A DNA stretch of 38,392 nucleotides from Streptomyces aurantiacus JA 4570 (GCF_000414115.1 NZ_AOPZ01000048.1:1-38392), one strand, 5' to 3'; counted from the first letter of the stretch, positions 16,840 to 24,891 are shown. The notes: generated by a model not told the origin, from the sequence alone. Numbers and translations: made by a program.

Positions 16840-18389
16840 GCTGCCTTCGCCTCCTTGGCGCTCCGGTCGTCCCGGGTCCGGGTCCGGGTCGGGGTGCTGG
16901 TCTCGGCCTGGGTGAACACCGCCATCTGTGTGGGCGGCCCCACCTCGGGGTCGTCGGGCCCCACGGGCACGAACTCGACGGTGTACCCGTGCTGCCGGGC
17001 GACCCCGTCGGCCCACGCCCGGAACTCCGCGCGGTTCCACTCGAAGCGGTGGTCGCCGTGCCGGACGTGTCCGGCGGGGAGCGATTCCCAGCGGACGTTG
17101 TACTCGACGTTCGGCGTGGTCACGAGCACGGTGCGCGGGCGTGCCGAGCCGAACACCGCGTACTCGAGCGCGGGCAGCCGCTCCGGGTCGACGTGCTCGA
17201 TCACCTCGCTGAGCACCGCCGCGTCGTATCCCTTGAGTCGCTTGTCGGTGTACGCGAGTGAGCTCTGGAAGAGCGACACGCGCTCCGCCCGGCGCTCGCC
17301 CATGCGCTCCAGCTTCAGCCGGCGCGCGGCGACGGTGAGCGCGCGCATCGACACGTCGACGCCCACGATCTCCTTGTACCGCGTGTCCTTGAGCAGCGCC
17401 TGCACCAACTGGCCCTGGCCGCAGCCCAGATCGAGCACGCGGGCGGCGCCCGCCTCGCCGAGCGCGGCGAGGATCGCCTCACGGCGCCGCACGGCGAGCG
17501 ACACCGGCTTGCCGTCCCGCGCGTCCGCGCCGCCGTCGGCGGCCGCATCGTCGCTCCGCTCCGCCTCGGGGCCCTCGTCGGCGACGGCGTTGTCGATGTC
17601 CTCGACCGCCGTGTCGTCGGCGTCCGCGAGCCGGACGAGTTCGAGCCGCTCCATCGCCTCGCGCGTCAGCGACCAGCGGCGCGCCAGATAGCGGCTGGTG
17701 ATCAGCTTCTGCTCGGGGTGGTCCGCGAGCCAGCCGTCACCGGCCCGCAGCAGCTTGTCGACCTCGTCGGCCGAGACCCAGTAGTGCTTGGCGTCGTCGA
17801 GCACCGGCAGGAGCACGTACAGGTGGCGCAGCGCCTCGCCGAGGGTCAGCACCCCGTCCGCCGCGTCGAGTACGAGACGTACGTACCGCGAATCGCCCCA
17901 CTCCGGGAAGCGTTCGTCGAGCGGCACCGGCTCGGCCGCGACCGTCCAGCCCAGCGGCTCGAACAGCGCCCGCACCAGGTCGGGGCCGCCGCGCGCGGGC
18001 AGCGCGGGCACCTCGACGCGCAGCGGCAGCGGCTGCGCGGCCCGCTCGGGCAGGGCCTTGCAGACGCCGCGCAGCGCGCTGGAGAACACCCCGCTCAGGG
18101 CGACGGCGAGCAGCGAGGACGCGGCGTACGGCCGGTCGTTCACGTACTGCGCGAGGGCCGCGTCCGGGGCGCCGCCGCGGCCCTTGCCCCGCCGCACCAG
18201 TGCCACGGGGTCCACTTCGAGCAGCAGCGCCGCCGTGCAGCACGCGTCGCTCGCCTCGGGGTAGAAGACGTGCGCCTGCCCGTAGGACGTGGAGAACGCC
18301 TGCGCCTTGCCGGGATGCTTGTGCAGCAGGAACCCGAGGTCGGTCGCGGGGCGTTCTGGGGTGCCGGTGGTGGTGATCGTCAGGAACAC
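16836..18389 (-). CDS. hen1: 3'-terminal RNA ribose 2'-O-methyltransferase Hen1
   Basis: A 517-aa protein. The N-terminal half (1-255) is the bacterial Hen1 N-terminal/ligase-activating domain (MFLTITTTGTPERPATDLGFLL, LHKHPGKAQ, FYPEAS). An acidic linker (about 255-292) follows, then a SAM methyltransferase domain: VLDLGCGQGQLV (318-329), IVGVDVS, metal ligands in SEVIEH (E395, E398, H399) and the conserved His stretch HVRHGDHRFEW (441-451). It methylates the 2'-OH at the 3' end of the broken RNA before sealing, which protects against a second cut at the same site. Start GTG at 18389 with GAGG ten bases upstream. First gene of the hen1-pnkp operon. The acidic linker and the Thr/Arg-rich C-terminal tail look poorly constrained. 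Confidence 0.95.
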   Translation of the reverse strand: MFLTITTTGTPERPATDLGFLLHKHPGKAQAFSTSYGQAHVFYPEASDACCTAALLLEVDPVALVRRGKGRGGAPDAALAQYVNDRPYAASSLLAVALSGVFSSALRGVCKALPERAAQPLPLRVEVPALPARGGPDLVRALFEPLGWTVAAEPVPLDERFPEWGDSRYVRLVLDAADGVLTLGEALRHLYVLLPVLDDAKHYWVSADEVDKLLRAGDGWLADHPEQKLITSRYLARRWSLTREAMERLELVRLADADDTAVEDIDNAVADEGPEAERSDDAAADGGADARDGKPVSLAVRRREAILAALGEAGAARVLDLGCGQGQLVQALLKDTRYKEIVGVDVSMRALTVAARRLKLERMGERRAERVSLFQSSLAYTDKRLKGYDAAVLSEVIEHVDPERLPALEYAVFGSARPRTVLVTTPNVEYNVRWESLPAGHVRHGDHRFEWNRAEFRAWADGVARQHGYTVEFVPVGPDDPEVGPPTQMAVFTQAETSTPTRTRTRDDRSAKEAKAA

Positions 18390-18889
18390 AGTGGGTATGC
18401 CTCGAAACGCATTCTGGGCTGCGGATACTTACCCGGCCGTCGGTCGTCGGCGGTCGGTCGCGACGCACGTCGCGTGCGGGCGCGTGTGCTGAAGGGCGGT
18501 GGGGCGTGCCGACACCGCGACGCGGCCCTCTCGCCGCGCCCCGCTCCCCCCGGCGCACCTGCACAAACGTACAGCGAACGCTCTGAACGCACGCAAGATT
18601 TTCCGCTCCGCGGGCACGCGCGATTGGACCGATCGATGGTCGGCGCATTGGTCCTGCCCACCGGGCTCTTCTGCCACGAGGGTGAGCGTGTGCGAGCGGC
18701 GGCGGTACCTCTCGGCATCTGTACGAAGCCGCAAGCGTCACATCTCACCACGGAAACAAGTACGCCGACAGGACTGCAAGTAGCTGCCACGACTGTGGGG
18801 ATGAAGCATGTCGGCCATCACTCTGTGTCGATGGCCGGACCGAGGCCGAACGGCCAGAGCTGTGTTTGACGGGATGACAGGGTGGGCGC
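18390..18889. other. 500-base region without an assigned gene, between divergent hen1 and the FG-GAP lipoprotein gene
   Basis: It must contain the promoters of hen1 (minus) and of the lipoprotein gene (plus). TAAGTA on the minus strand near 18426-18431 is a possible hen1 -10 box. The middle part (18560-18800) is less GC-biased than the neighbours and has no strong third-position codon bias in any frame, so I see no convincing gene. A 22-codon frame at 18801-18869 (MKHVGHHSVSMAGP...) ends 20 bases before the lipoprotein ATG and could be a leader peptide, but its ribosome site is poorly spaced. Confidence 0.4.
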
Positions 18890-20356
18890 ATGAAGTCTCG
18901 GACCTCCCGGCCGGTCCTCACCCTCTGCACCCGGCCCGTCCTCGCCCTCTGCGCCGCGCTTGTCGCACTCAGCGCGTGCGACGGTGACGGAGGCGGCCCG
19001 GAGCCGTCGGCCTCTGCCGCTGCGTCGGTGCCCGGCGCGCCTGCCGAGGGCCGCGCGCCGAGGGCCGGGGAGGGCTCGAACGACCCCGACGACATCAACG
19101 GAGACGGCTACACCGACCTCCTGGTGCCGATGCCCGCCGATACGGACCAGGCCGGCGGCGGTGAGCGGATCGGCGTGTTCTACGGTTCGGCCAGAGGACT
19201 CGACCCCGCCACGCGCACCGTCTACGGGGGGCGCGAGCTGGGACTGCCGGAACCGATGCAGGGGTCAAGAGGGTCCGGCGCAGACTCGATCGCCGGAGGA
19301 GACGTTGTCACCGGAGGTACGGTGCTGACCGCCGATCTGGACGGCGACGGCTTCCCGGACTTCGTCACGGAGACCGTGGGCGAGTGGTACGGCAACATCA
19401 ACGCTCCGCATATGACCTCCTACATCTCCTGGGGCGGCCCCGGCGGGCCCCGGGCGGGGGCCGAGGCCACACCGGTGCGCCTGCCGGGGAGCGCGGTGTC
19501 GGGCCTATCGCGCGTGGTGCGGGGAGACTTCGACGGGGACGGGCACCATGACCTCGCCGGGCTGGCTCAGAACCGGTCGGCCACCGTGCTCTTGTACGGC
19601 CCGTTCAAGCGCTCCGGCGCACCGGCCCGCACCGACACGCGCCTGCCATGGAAGGAGGGCCGGCTCGTCGCGGACGACATCGACCCGTCCGGCAAGCCCC
19701 GCGCGACCTCCCTGCTGATCCACCACCAGCAGTACGGCGGCGAACAGACGCCAAGCACCTTCTTCCAGGCCCGCCGCGGCCGCGGCCTCTCGGCCGACGG
19801 CAAGGAGTTGCGCCCCGGCAACGCCCAAGCCTTCGGCGACTTCGACGGTGACGGACTGCGCGACACAGCCGTCGGCGACGACGGCAACCGCCGCGTCGAC
19901 TTCGGCCATGCGAGCGAGGCGCCAGAGGTCGCCGGATCGCTCGCCGTATATCCCGGCAGCGGTGGCACGCCAGTCACCCGTCGACTGCCCCTGACGCCCA
20001 TCGACGTCGACACCTCTTACGGATCCGGCGGGTACGCGGCCGCCGACCCGGACGGCGACGGCCGCGACGCCATCCTGGTCCCCACTCACGAGAACGCCAC
20101 CCTCATCGATGGCGAGAAGCACACCGAAGTCCTGCGCCAAGGGCCTGACAGGCCGCACACACCAGAGGAGCTGCGGCACGCCCGGCCTGCCGGTGCCGCC
20201 GACTTCAACGCCGACGGCAAGGACGAACTGATCTTGCACTGGGCCACCGGCATCTCCTACGGCCTCTACGGTGACCACCCCACGCACTGGTGGATCACGG
20301 ACGGCACGACCTCTCGGGACCAGGCGTCCTTCACGACGATCGGCCTCGTGCACTAG
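18890..20356 (+). CDS. FG-GAP/VCBS-repeat lipoprotein
   Basis: A 488-aa predicted lipoprotein. The N-terminus has a basic stretch, a hydrophobic core (PVLALCAALVALSA) and the lipobox LSAC, so the mature protein is anchored through its Cys on the outer face of the membrane. At least six calcium-binding-type loops follow: DINGDGYTD, DLDGDGFPD, DFDGDGHHD, DFDGDGLRD, DPDGDGRDA and DFNADGKDE, spaced as in integrin-like beta-propellers. Such proteins are frequent in Streptomyces and are thought to bind ligands or surfaces; no catalytic motif is visible. It starts at the ATG with AGGGTGGG upstream. It stands alone as a transcription unit and its partner is unknown. Confidence 0.85.
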   Translation: MKSRTSRPVLTLCTRPVLALCAALVALSACDGDGGGPEPSASAAASVPGAPAEGRAPRAGEGSNDPDDINGDGYTDLLVPMPADTDQAGGGERIGVFYGSARGLDPATRTVYGGRELGLPEPMQGSRGSGADSIAGGDVVTGGTVLTADLDGDGFPDFVTETVGEWYGNINAPHMTSYISWGGPGGPRAGAEATPVRLPGSAVSGLSRVVRGDFDGDGHHDLAGLAQNRSATVLLYGPFKRSGAPARTDTRLPWKEGRLVADDIDPSGKPRATSLLIHHQQYGGEQTPSTFFQARRGRGLSADGKELRPGNAQAFGDFDGDGLRDTAVGDDGNRRVDFGHASEAPEVAGSLAVYPGSGGTPVTRRLPLTPIDVDTSYGSGGYAAADPDGDGRDAILVPTHENATLIDGEKHTEVLRQGPDRPHTPEELRHARPAGAADFNADGKDELILHWATGISYGLYGDHPTHWWITDGTTSRDQASFTTIGLVH

Positions 20357-20498
20357 ACCCAGTTCGTCGCCCGGGCCTGGCGCCCACTTACCCCGGCCCC
20401 TGCCCGGCCTTACGCCCCCTTAGAATGATCATGCACACGCTCTGCCGTGTCCGCAGCCATCTCGTTCGCCCGTCAGGGCATCTCTGGGGGAGACTTCC

Positions 20499-20798
20499 TT
20501 GAAGCTCACTGTGTCCCGCCGCGTCGCGGCCACATCCATCGCGGCCGCGTTCCTCGCCGGCGGCCTCGCCACCGCCGCACCCGCCTCCGCCGCCGGCAAC
20601 TACAGCTGCAGCGGCTGGAACGTGAAGGTCAACCGCTGGACCGCGAACTGCAACGTGAAGAGCGGCCAGGCCCGCGCCGTCACCGAATGCAGCAACGGCA
20701 AGACCATCTACGGCAAGTGGGTGGGCCGGGGCAAGTGGAAGTTCGGCGGCGACTGCGGCAGGTACTTCATCGTCTCCCACGGCACCGACGGCCGCTGA
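20499..20798 (+). CDS. Small secreted protein with four cysteines
   Basis: A 99-aa pre-protein of unknown function. The signal peptide is clear: basic start MKLTVSRRV, hydrophobic core, and cleavage after APASA near residue 31. The mature part (about 67 aa) is basic and aromatic, with four Cys (YSCSGW, ANCNVK, TECSNG, GDCGRY), enough for two disulfides. The TTG at 20499 is taken as start because GGGGGAG lies seven bases before it and no ATG or GTG gives a full signal peptide. TAGAAT (20421-20426) is a good -10 box about 70 bases upstream. The size, charge and disulfides would suit an enzyme inhibitor, a toxin or a structural surface protein; nothing in the sequence decides. Confidence 0.8.
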   Translation: MKLTVSRRVAATSIAAAFLAGGLATAAPASAAGNYSCSGWNVKVNRWTANCNVKSGQARAVTECSNGKTIYGKWVGRGKWKFGGDCGRYFIVSHGTDGR

Positions 20799-20858
20799 GC
20801 GCTCCGCTGGTAGTGCCGCGACGGGCCGAAATCCGTCTGCGGCCCCGTCGTGGCCGGT

Positions 20859-20886
20859 CGGGCCCGCCGATGCGTCGGCGGGCCCG
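20859..20886. terminator. Perfect 12-bp hairpin between convergent genes
   Basis: CGGGCCCGCCGA (20859-20870), loop TGCG, and the exact complement at 20875-20886. It lies between the small secreted protein (plus) and the LLM oxidoreductase (minus), so it can end transcription from both sides. Confidence 0.8.
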
Positions 20887-20907
20887 GGGCCGCAGGACCG
20901 CGGTGCG

Positions 20908-21831
20908 TTACGGCAGTTGCGACTGCACCTGTGCCGAGATCAGCTCCAGGTGGTCCAGGTCGGCCAGGTCCAGGCACTGGAGGTAGACGCGGCTCGCGCC
21001 GATCTCCGCGTAGCGACCGATCTTGTCGACGACCTCCGCCGGGGAGCCCGCGAGGCCGTTGGCCTTCAGCTCCTCCACCTCACGGCCGATGACCGCCGCA
21101 CGGCGCGCCACCTCGGCGTCGTCCTTGCCGACGCAGGCCACCAGCGCGTTGGAGTACACCAGGTCGTCCGGCTTGCGGCCGGCCTGCTCGGCGGCGTCCC
21201 GCACCCGGCCGAACTGCCGCTCGCTGTCCTCCACCGAGGCGAACGGGATGTTGAACTCGTCCGCGTACTGCGCCGCAAGACGCGGCGTGCGCGTCGCGCC
21301 GTGCCCGCCGATCAGCACCGGCACCTTGGCCTGCGCCGGCTTGGGCAGCGCGGGCGAGTCGGTGAGCTGGTAGTACGCGCCGTCGTGGGAGAACGTGCGG
21401 CCCGGCTCCGTCGCCCACAGCCCGGTGACGATCGCGAGCTGCTCCTCCAGACGCGCGAACTTCTCCTTCGGGAACGGGATGCCGTACGCCTTGTGCTCCT
21501 CCTCGAACCAGCCCGCGCCAAGACCCAGTTCGACCCGGCCGCCCGACATCTGGTCGACCTGCGCCACCTGGATGGCGAGCACGCCCGGCAGCCGGAACGT
21601 GCCTGCCGTCATCAGCGTGCCGAGCCGGATCCGCTTCGTCTCCCGGGCCAGCCCTGCCAGCGTGATCCAGGCATCCGTGGGCCCCGGCAGGCCGTCGACC
21701 GACCCCATGCGCAGATAGTGGTCGGAGCGGAAGAAGGCGTCGAAGCCCAGGTCCTCGGTGGCCTTGGCGACCGTGAGCAGCGTGTCGTAAGTGGCCCCCT
21801 GCTGGGGCTCGGTGAAGATGCGAAGATCCAT
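20908..21831 (-). CDS. LLM class F420-dependent oxidoreductase
   Basis: A 307-aa luciferase-like TIM-barrel oxidoreductase, of the group in actinobacteria that usually uses coenzyme F420. Motifs: MDLRIFTEPQQGATYDTLL, LGFDAFFRSDHYLRMG, the strand LGTLMTAGTFRLPGVLAIQVAQVDQMSGGRVELGLGAGW (given in two parts in the family signature, FRLPG and GRVELGLGAGW), EEHKAYGIPFP and PVLIGGHGATRT. The substrate is unknown. The start ATG at 21831 has GGAGG close upstream; a longer frame upstream is Arg/Pro-rich and rejected. It appears monocistronic between two terminators or promoters. Confidence 0.9.
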   Translation of the reverse strand: MDLRIFTEPQQGATYDTLLTVAKATEDLGFDAFFRSDHYLRMGSVDGLPGPTDAWITLAGLARETKRIRLGTLMTAGTFRLPGVLAIQVAQVDQMSGGRVELGLGAGWFEEEHKAYGIPFPKEKFARLEEQLAIVTGLWATEPGRTFSHDGAYYQLTDSPALPKPAQAKVPVLIGGHGATRTPRLAAQYADEFNIPFASVEDSERQFGRVRDAAEQAGRKPDDLVYSNALVACVGKDDAEVARRAAVIGREVEELKANGLAGSPAEVVDKIGRYAEIGASRVYLQCLDLADLDHLELISAQVQSQLP

Positions 21832-22094
21832 GCCTCCATCCTGCACGCTCGAACGCCCGTCAACCTTCCCGGTCCCGCCGGTCCGCCGCCGCCCCGGTCG
21901 GGTGAAATCCGTCAACCCGGCGGCCGGGGCGGGCCCGCCCCAGTGACTGTGCCGCTCGGGTGATCGTTGGCTCGGCGGAGCCGGACCGCCCGGCACCCGC
22001 GCCGGCGGCCGCTGCCGGGGCGACCCTTGCACCAACTGCCTTGTCCGGCCGGGGCCGCTCCCGGTCCGGCGGGGCGCGGGCCGAGGAGGCCGTC

Positions 22095-22343
22095 ATGTCC
22101 CAGGAAGCCGTGCCCGAGCAGGCGCACGACCCGTTCGCGCCGGATCAGGGCCGCGACGAGGTCGTGCCCGAGCAGGCTCGCGCGCACGCACCGGCCGCCG
22201 AGCAGCCGGGCCCGCCCAAGGGTCTGCTGCAGCAGATGGAGGAGCTGATGGCCGCGCTCAACGCGGATCTGACCCAACTGGACGCGGACCTCCAGCAGTC
22301 CACCGCCAGCCGCCCGCCGGGCGAGCAGCCGGACCCCGCCTGA
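22095..22343 (+). CDS. Small hypothetical protein with a C-terminal heptad-like helix
   Basis: An 82-aa acidic protein of unknown function. The ATG at 22095 has a very strong ribosome site (GAGGAGG four bases upstream), which makes it a likely real gene. The first 40 residues are Glu/Gln/Pro/Ala-rich and probably disordered (EQAHDPFAPDQG). Residues about 43-68 (GLLQQMEELMAALNADLTQL, then DADLQQS) show heptad-like Leu/Met/Ala spacing typical of a short coiled coil. The tail is Pro-rich. There are no Cys residues and no signal peptide. It could be a small scaffold or a ribosomally made peptide precursor, but no modifying enzyme is nearby. Confidence 0.6.
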   Translation: MSQEAVPEQAHDPFAPDQGRDEVVPEQARAHAPAAEQPGPPKGLLQQMEELMAALNADLTQLDADLQQSTASRPPGEQPDPA

Positions 22344-22375
22344 CGGCGCGACTCCGGCGCGCCACCGGGCCGCCG

Positions 22376-22412
22376 CCCCCTCGACGCCGAGGCCCGCCCC
22401 TGGCGTCGGGGG
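22376..22412. terminator. Hairpin after the 82-aa protein gene
   Basis: CCCCCTCGACGCC (22376-22388) faces GGCGTCGGGGG (22402-22412): seven perfect pairs, one bulged T, then more G-C pairs. It lies 33 bases after the TGA. Confidence 0.5.
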
Positions 22413-22454
22413 CGCCGCCCTGGCCTACAACCACGTGCCGTGAACCGGCCTCCG

Positions 22455-22525
22455 CCACGGGGGCTCCGCCCCCGAACCCCCGCCCCCGAACCCCCGCTCC
22501 TCAAACGCCGGAGGGGCTGTTCTGG
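22455..22525. repeat. Intergenic repeat, copy 3, overlapping the 3' end of the DUF6099-type gene
   Basis: The segment 22497-22519, core CAAACGCCGGAGGGG, is the exact reverse complement of 29573-29595 over 23 bases and resembles 3529-3546. It is preceded by GGGGGCTCCGCCCCC (22460-22474), a hairpin-forming stretch. The stop codon of the minus-strand gene (22501-22503) lies inside it. Confidence 0.75.
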
Positions 22526-22998
22526 TCCCCTCTCCCCCTGTCCAAGGCGCCCCCGCCAGAACGCGCCGCGAGTCTGCGGAGCATTTCCAGGACGCGGTCC
22601 CTGGACTCGTCGGCGGCGTCGATGGCCTCCATGCACTGCCAGTACACCCCCTCGTCGTCGGCGCCCATGGCCACCGTGACCAGGGCGATGCCCACTTCGC
22701 CCAGGAGGGCGCCGAGGCCGAGCAGGGTGTCGTGGGCGTCGCCTATCCCGGTGAGGCCCGCCGCGCGTATCTCCTCCGCCTCGGACGGCGGGTGGGGCAG
22801 GACCGCGCAGCCCCGGCCGCTCAGCTCGCTGAGGCCCAGCGCCTCGCCCCGTAATTCCGGCGGGCCCGCGACAGCGAGGCGGCTGCCGATGGCCTGCGCC
22901 AGGGCCTGGGACTGCCACACCTCCGCCACGATGGCCGCGGGCTCCTGACTCCGCGCCAGGGCGCACCTGCTCGCCTCGATGAGCCGCATCGCATCCAT
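22501..22998 (-). CDS. Streptomyces-specific conserved protein (DUF6099-like)
   Basis: A 165-aa cytoplasmic, largely helical protein: MDAMRLIEASRCALARSQ, VWQSQALAQAIGSRLAVAGP, ELSGRGCAVLPHP, and the Gly/Leu-rich LLGLGALLGEVGIALVTVAMG followed by VYWQCMEAIDAADESRDRV. It resembles a family I know as DUF6099 from Streptomyces genomes; this is from memory and untested. The function is unknown. The start at 22998 has GGGGA seven bases upstream, and a second ATG lies nine bases on. The last six residues (NSPSGV) are coded by the intergenic repeat that supplies the stop codon, so the C-terminus probably varies between species. Confidence 0.7.
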   Translation of the reverse strand: MDAMRLIEASRCALARSQEPAAIVAEVWQSQALAQAIGSRLAVAGPPELRGEALGLSELSGRGCAVLPHPPSEAEEIRAAGLTGIGDAHDTLLGLGALLGEVGIALVTVAMGADDEGVYWQCMEAIDAADESRDRVLEMLRRLAARSGGGALDRGRGDQNSPSGV

Positions 22999-23051
22999 GC
23001 GCCGTCCCCATTCATCCCGCGCCCACACACGGCACGTACACCCGAACTCCC

Positions 23052-23146
23052 TTATCCACTACCCACAGTGAGCGCCTTCAGGACGAAAAGCCAGAGGAAG
23101 CCTGAAATCTGTGGACAAAAAATCGACAGTGGACAATGCATCCACT
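23052..23146. other. Cluster of DnaA-box-like 9-mers in a 296-base intergenic gap
   Basis: TTATCCACT (23052-23060, plus), TGTGGACAA (23110-23118, minus; reads TTGTCCACA, the consensus Streptomyces DnaA box), AGTGGACAA (23128-23136, minus; TTGTCCACT) and the weaker GCATCCACT (23138-23146, plus) fall within 95 bases. The last two also make an inverted repeat GTGGA-N7-TCCAC. The region is more AT-rich than its surroundings. Apart from these sites the gap 22999-23294 shows no gene I can support. Confidence 0.55.
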
Positions 23147-23294
23147 CCGGAGAGTGACGATGAGGTGTCTTTGGGGGGCTTTCGGCATGTCCAACGGGCG
23201 GTGACGCCCGCGGACTCGCGGGACAGGTGGGCCGGGCGCCGGTTCCGCGCCGCCCGAGCCGGGCCCGGGCGACGCCCGCGCTCCGCCGGGCGCG

Positions 23295-23618
23295 CTACGG
23301 CGCCGGAAAGCGGTGCTCGTTCCTGTCGATCTTCGCGGCGAGCGCCTCCAGCGGGTCGATGCCGAGCACTTCGCAGAACTGGAGGAGATAGGCGAGGACA
23401 TCGGCGACCTCGTCCGTGACGCGGTGCGCCGAGTCCGGTTCGTCCATCACCCGCGCCGACTCCTCCGGCGTGAGCCACTGGAAGATCTCCACGAGTTCGG
23501 CGGCCTCCACGCTGAGCGCGGCGGCGAGGTTCTTGGGCGTGTGGAAGGGCTCCCAGTGCCGCGCGGCCGCGAACTCGGCCAGCCTGCGCTGCAGTCCCGC
23601 TACGTCATGATCTGTCAC
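23295..23618 (-). CDS. MazG-like nucleotide pyrophosphohydrolase
   Basis: A 107-aa single-domain all-alpha NTP pyrophosphatase of the MazG/RS21-C6 (dCTPase-like) type, which hydrolyses (d)NTPs or modified nucleotides to the monophosphate. The Mg-binding motif is visible as EAAELVEIFQW and, later, DEVADVLAYLLQFCEVLGID; the sequence ends with AKIDRNEHRFP as in the family. The GTG at 23618 is the start (MTDHDVAGLQRRLAEFAAAR), with GGGG directly upstream. Its function may be house-cleaning of non-canonical nucleotides. It lies downstream of a frameshifted ATPase gene on the same strand, separated by 78 bases. Confidence 0.88.
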   Translation of the reverse strand: MTDHDVAGLQRRLAEFAAARHWEPFHTPKNLAAALSVEAAELVEIFQWLTPEESARVMDEPDSAHRVTDEVADVLAYLLQFCEVLGIDPLEALAAKIDRNEHRFPAP

Positions 23619-23696
23619 GGGCCCCAGTCAACTACATCCCGTCGACCGCATCCGTCGGCCGCTCCCCTCGACTCCCGCCCCACCGCGTCCCCCCGG

Positions 23697-24891
23697 CTAT
23701 CGCCCGGCGCCTCCCGGCCTGCCGAGGTCCACCACCGTCACGCCGTCCGCCGTCGCGGCCCACGTCGCGTCGGCCACGGCGCCGATCAGGCGCAGGTGCC
23801 CGCGCCCGCACATGCGCGTCGCGAGATCCGCGAGCGCCCGCTTCTGGCGCTGGTCCAGGCAGCGGTCGAAGCCGTCGGCGAGGACCGTGAGGCTCTGGTA
23901 CGCCTCAGGGACCTCCGCCACCGGGTCGACCTCGAGCACCCGCGGCCCGGTGAGCAGCACCAGGGCGAGCGCGAGATAGCGCAGTTCGCCGTCGCCGAGC
24001 CGGCCGACGCAGGTGCGCACCCCGTCGCCGCGGTCGAGCAGCGCGCGCAGCGAGCCGTCGCGCGTCTCCGCGGCGAGCACGTCGGCGATCGGGCCCGCGC
24101 ACCCGGCGCGCAGCGCGGTCACCAGCTGGGAGTGGCGGTTGCCGCACTCGGCGCGGGTGCGCCACAGCACCTCCGCGAGGTTGTCGCAGCCGCCGAGGAG
24201 ACGGCCCCCGCCGATCAGGCCGGGCGGCACCGGATCGCGCATGCGGCCGGGCCGCGGGTCGCAGGCGAACACCGACCGCAGCGCGACGACGACCTGTTCG
24301 GCGGCGGCGAGCACGAGCCGCCGGGAGCCGCTGTCCGTCGGTCTTGCCCGCGACGCGCAGCGGGAGCAGCGCCGTGCCGAGCCGGTCGTCGGGCAGCGGC
24401 GCGCGGGTCACGGGCGCGGCGCCCGCGGTGTGCCAGGCGGCCTGCACGGCGCGCCGTCCGGGATCGCGCAGCGCGGTCTCAAGGAGGGTGAGCCCGTCGC
24501 GCGTCAACCGCTCGCCCGCGATGCGCAGTTCCGGCTCCGCCTGTACGGCGACGTCGAGCCGGACGGGCCCCGCGGGGCCGTCGACCGTGCAGCCGATGCG
24601 GAAGCCGCGGCGCGCCTGCCCGTCGGCCCGCGCGCGCTCGGGCACGCAGCGGGTGGGCTGCGGGAACACATCGATCAGCTCGGCTCCCGCGCCGAGCAGC
24701 GCCAGCGCCTCGTACGCCCGCAGCGCGCTCGTCTTGCCGCTGCCGCTGGGACCCGTGAACAGGGTGAGCGGGCCGAGCGGAAAGACGGCGCCGCGATGCC
24801 CCGCGAAGGCGGAAAGACGCAGTTCGGTGACGCGTGGCTTGGCCCGGGACAACGGATTCTGCGCGAGCGCACGGCGGGAGTGCACAGTCAT
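23697..24891 (-). pseudogene. AAA-type/SMC-like ATPase, broken by a frameshift
   Basis: Two reading frames make up one protein of about 397 aa. The first (from ATG 24891) has VTELRLSAFAGHRGAVFPLGP and the Walker A loop GPSGSGKTS (about residues 48-56), up to LRVAGKTDG. The second, one base out of phase, continues from about 24315 with LAAAEQVVVALRSVFACDPRPGRMRDP to a stop at 23697. The total length 1195 is one more than a multiple of three. Dropping one base (or the four-base GGAC) near 24320-24340 restores a continuous AGKTDSGSRRLVLAAAEQ. The Walker B zone (RVLEVDPVAEVPEAYQ) lacks the usual DEPE. No strong ribosome site precedes the ATG. It is either a genuine pseudogene or a sequencing error; if read through, it would be a predicted ATPase of the OLD/RecF-like type of unknown role. 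Confidence 0.7.

Noticed and set aside
13654..17691. A 1345-codon open frame on the plus strand opposite arcA, pnkp and hen1
   Set aside because: Antisense shadow without any recognisable domain.
18380..18790. Small Arg-rich frames on both strands in the gap upstream of hen1
   Set aside because: No codon bias, no ribosome site, and unlikely amino-acid composition.
23111..23419. A possible small gene starting VDKKSTVDNASTPESDDEV
   Set aside because: The first 40 residues look protein-like, but the GTG start is inside the DnaA-box-like cluster, there is no ribosome site, and the rest is an antisense shadow of mazG.
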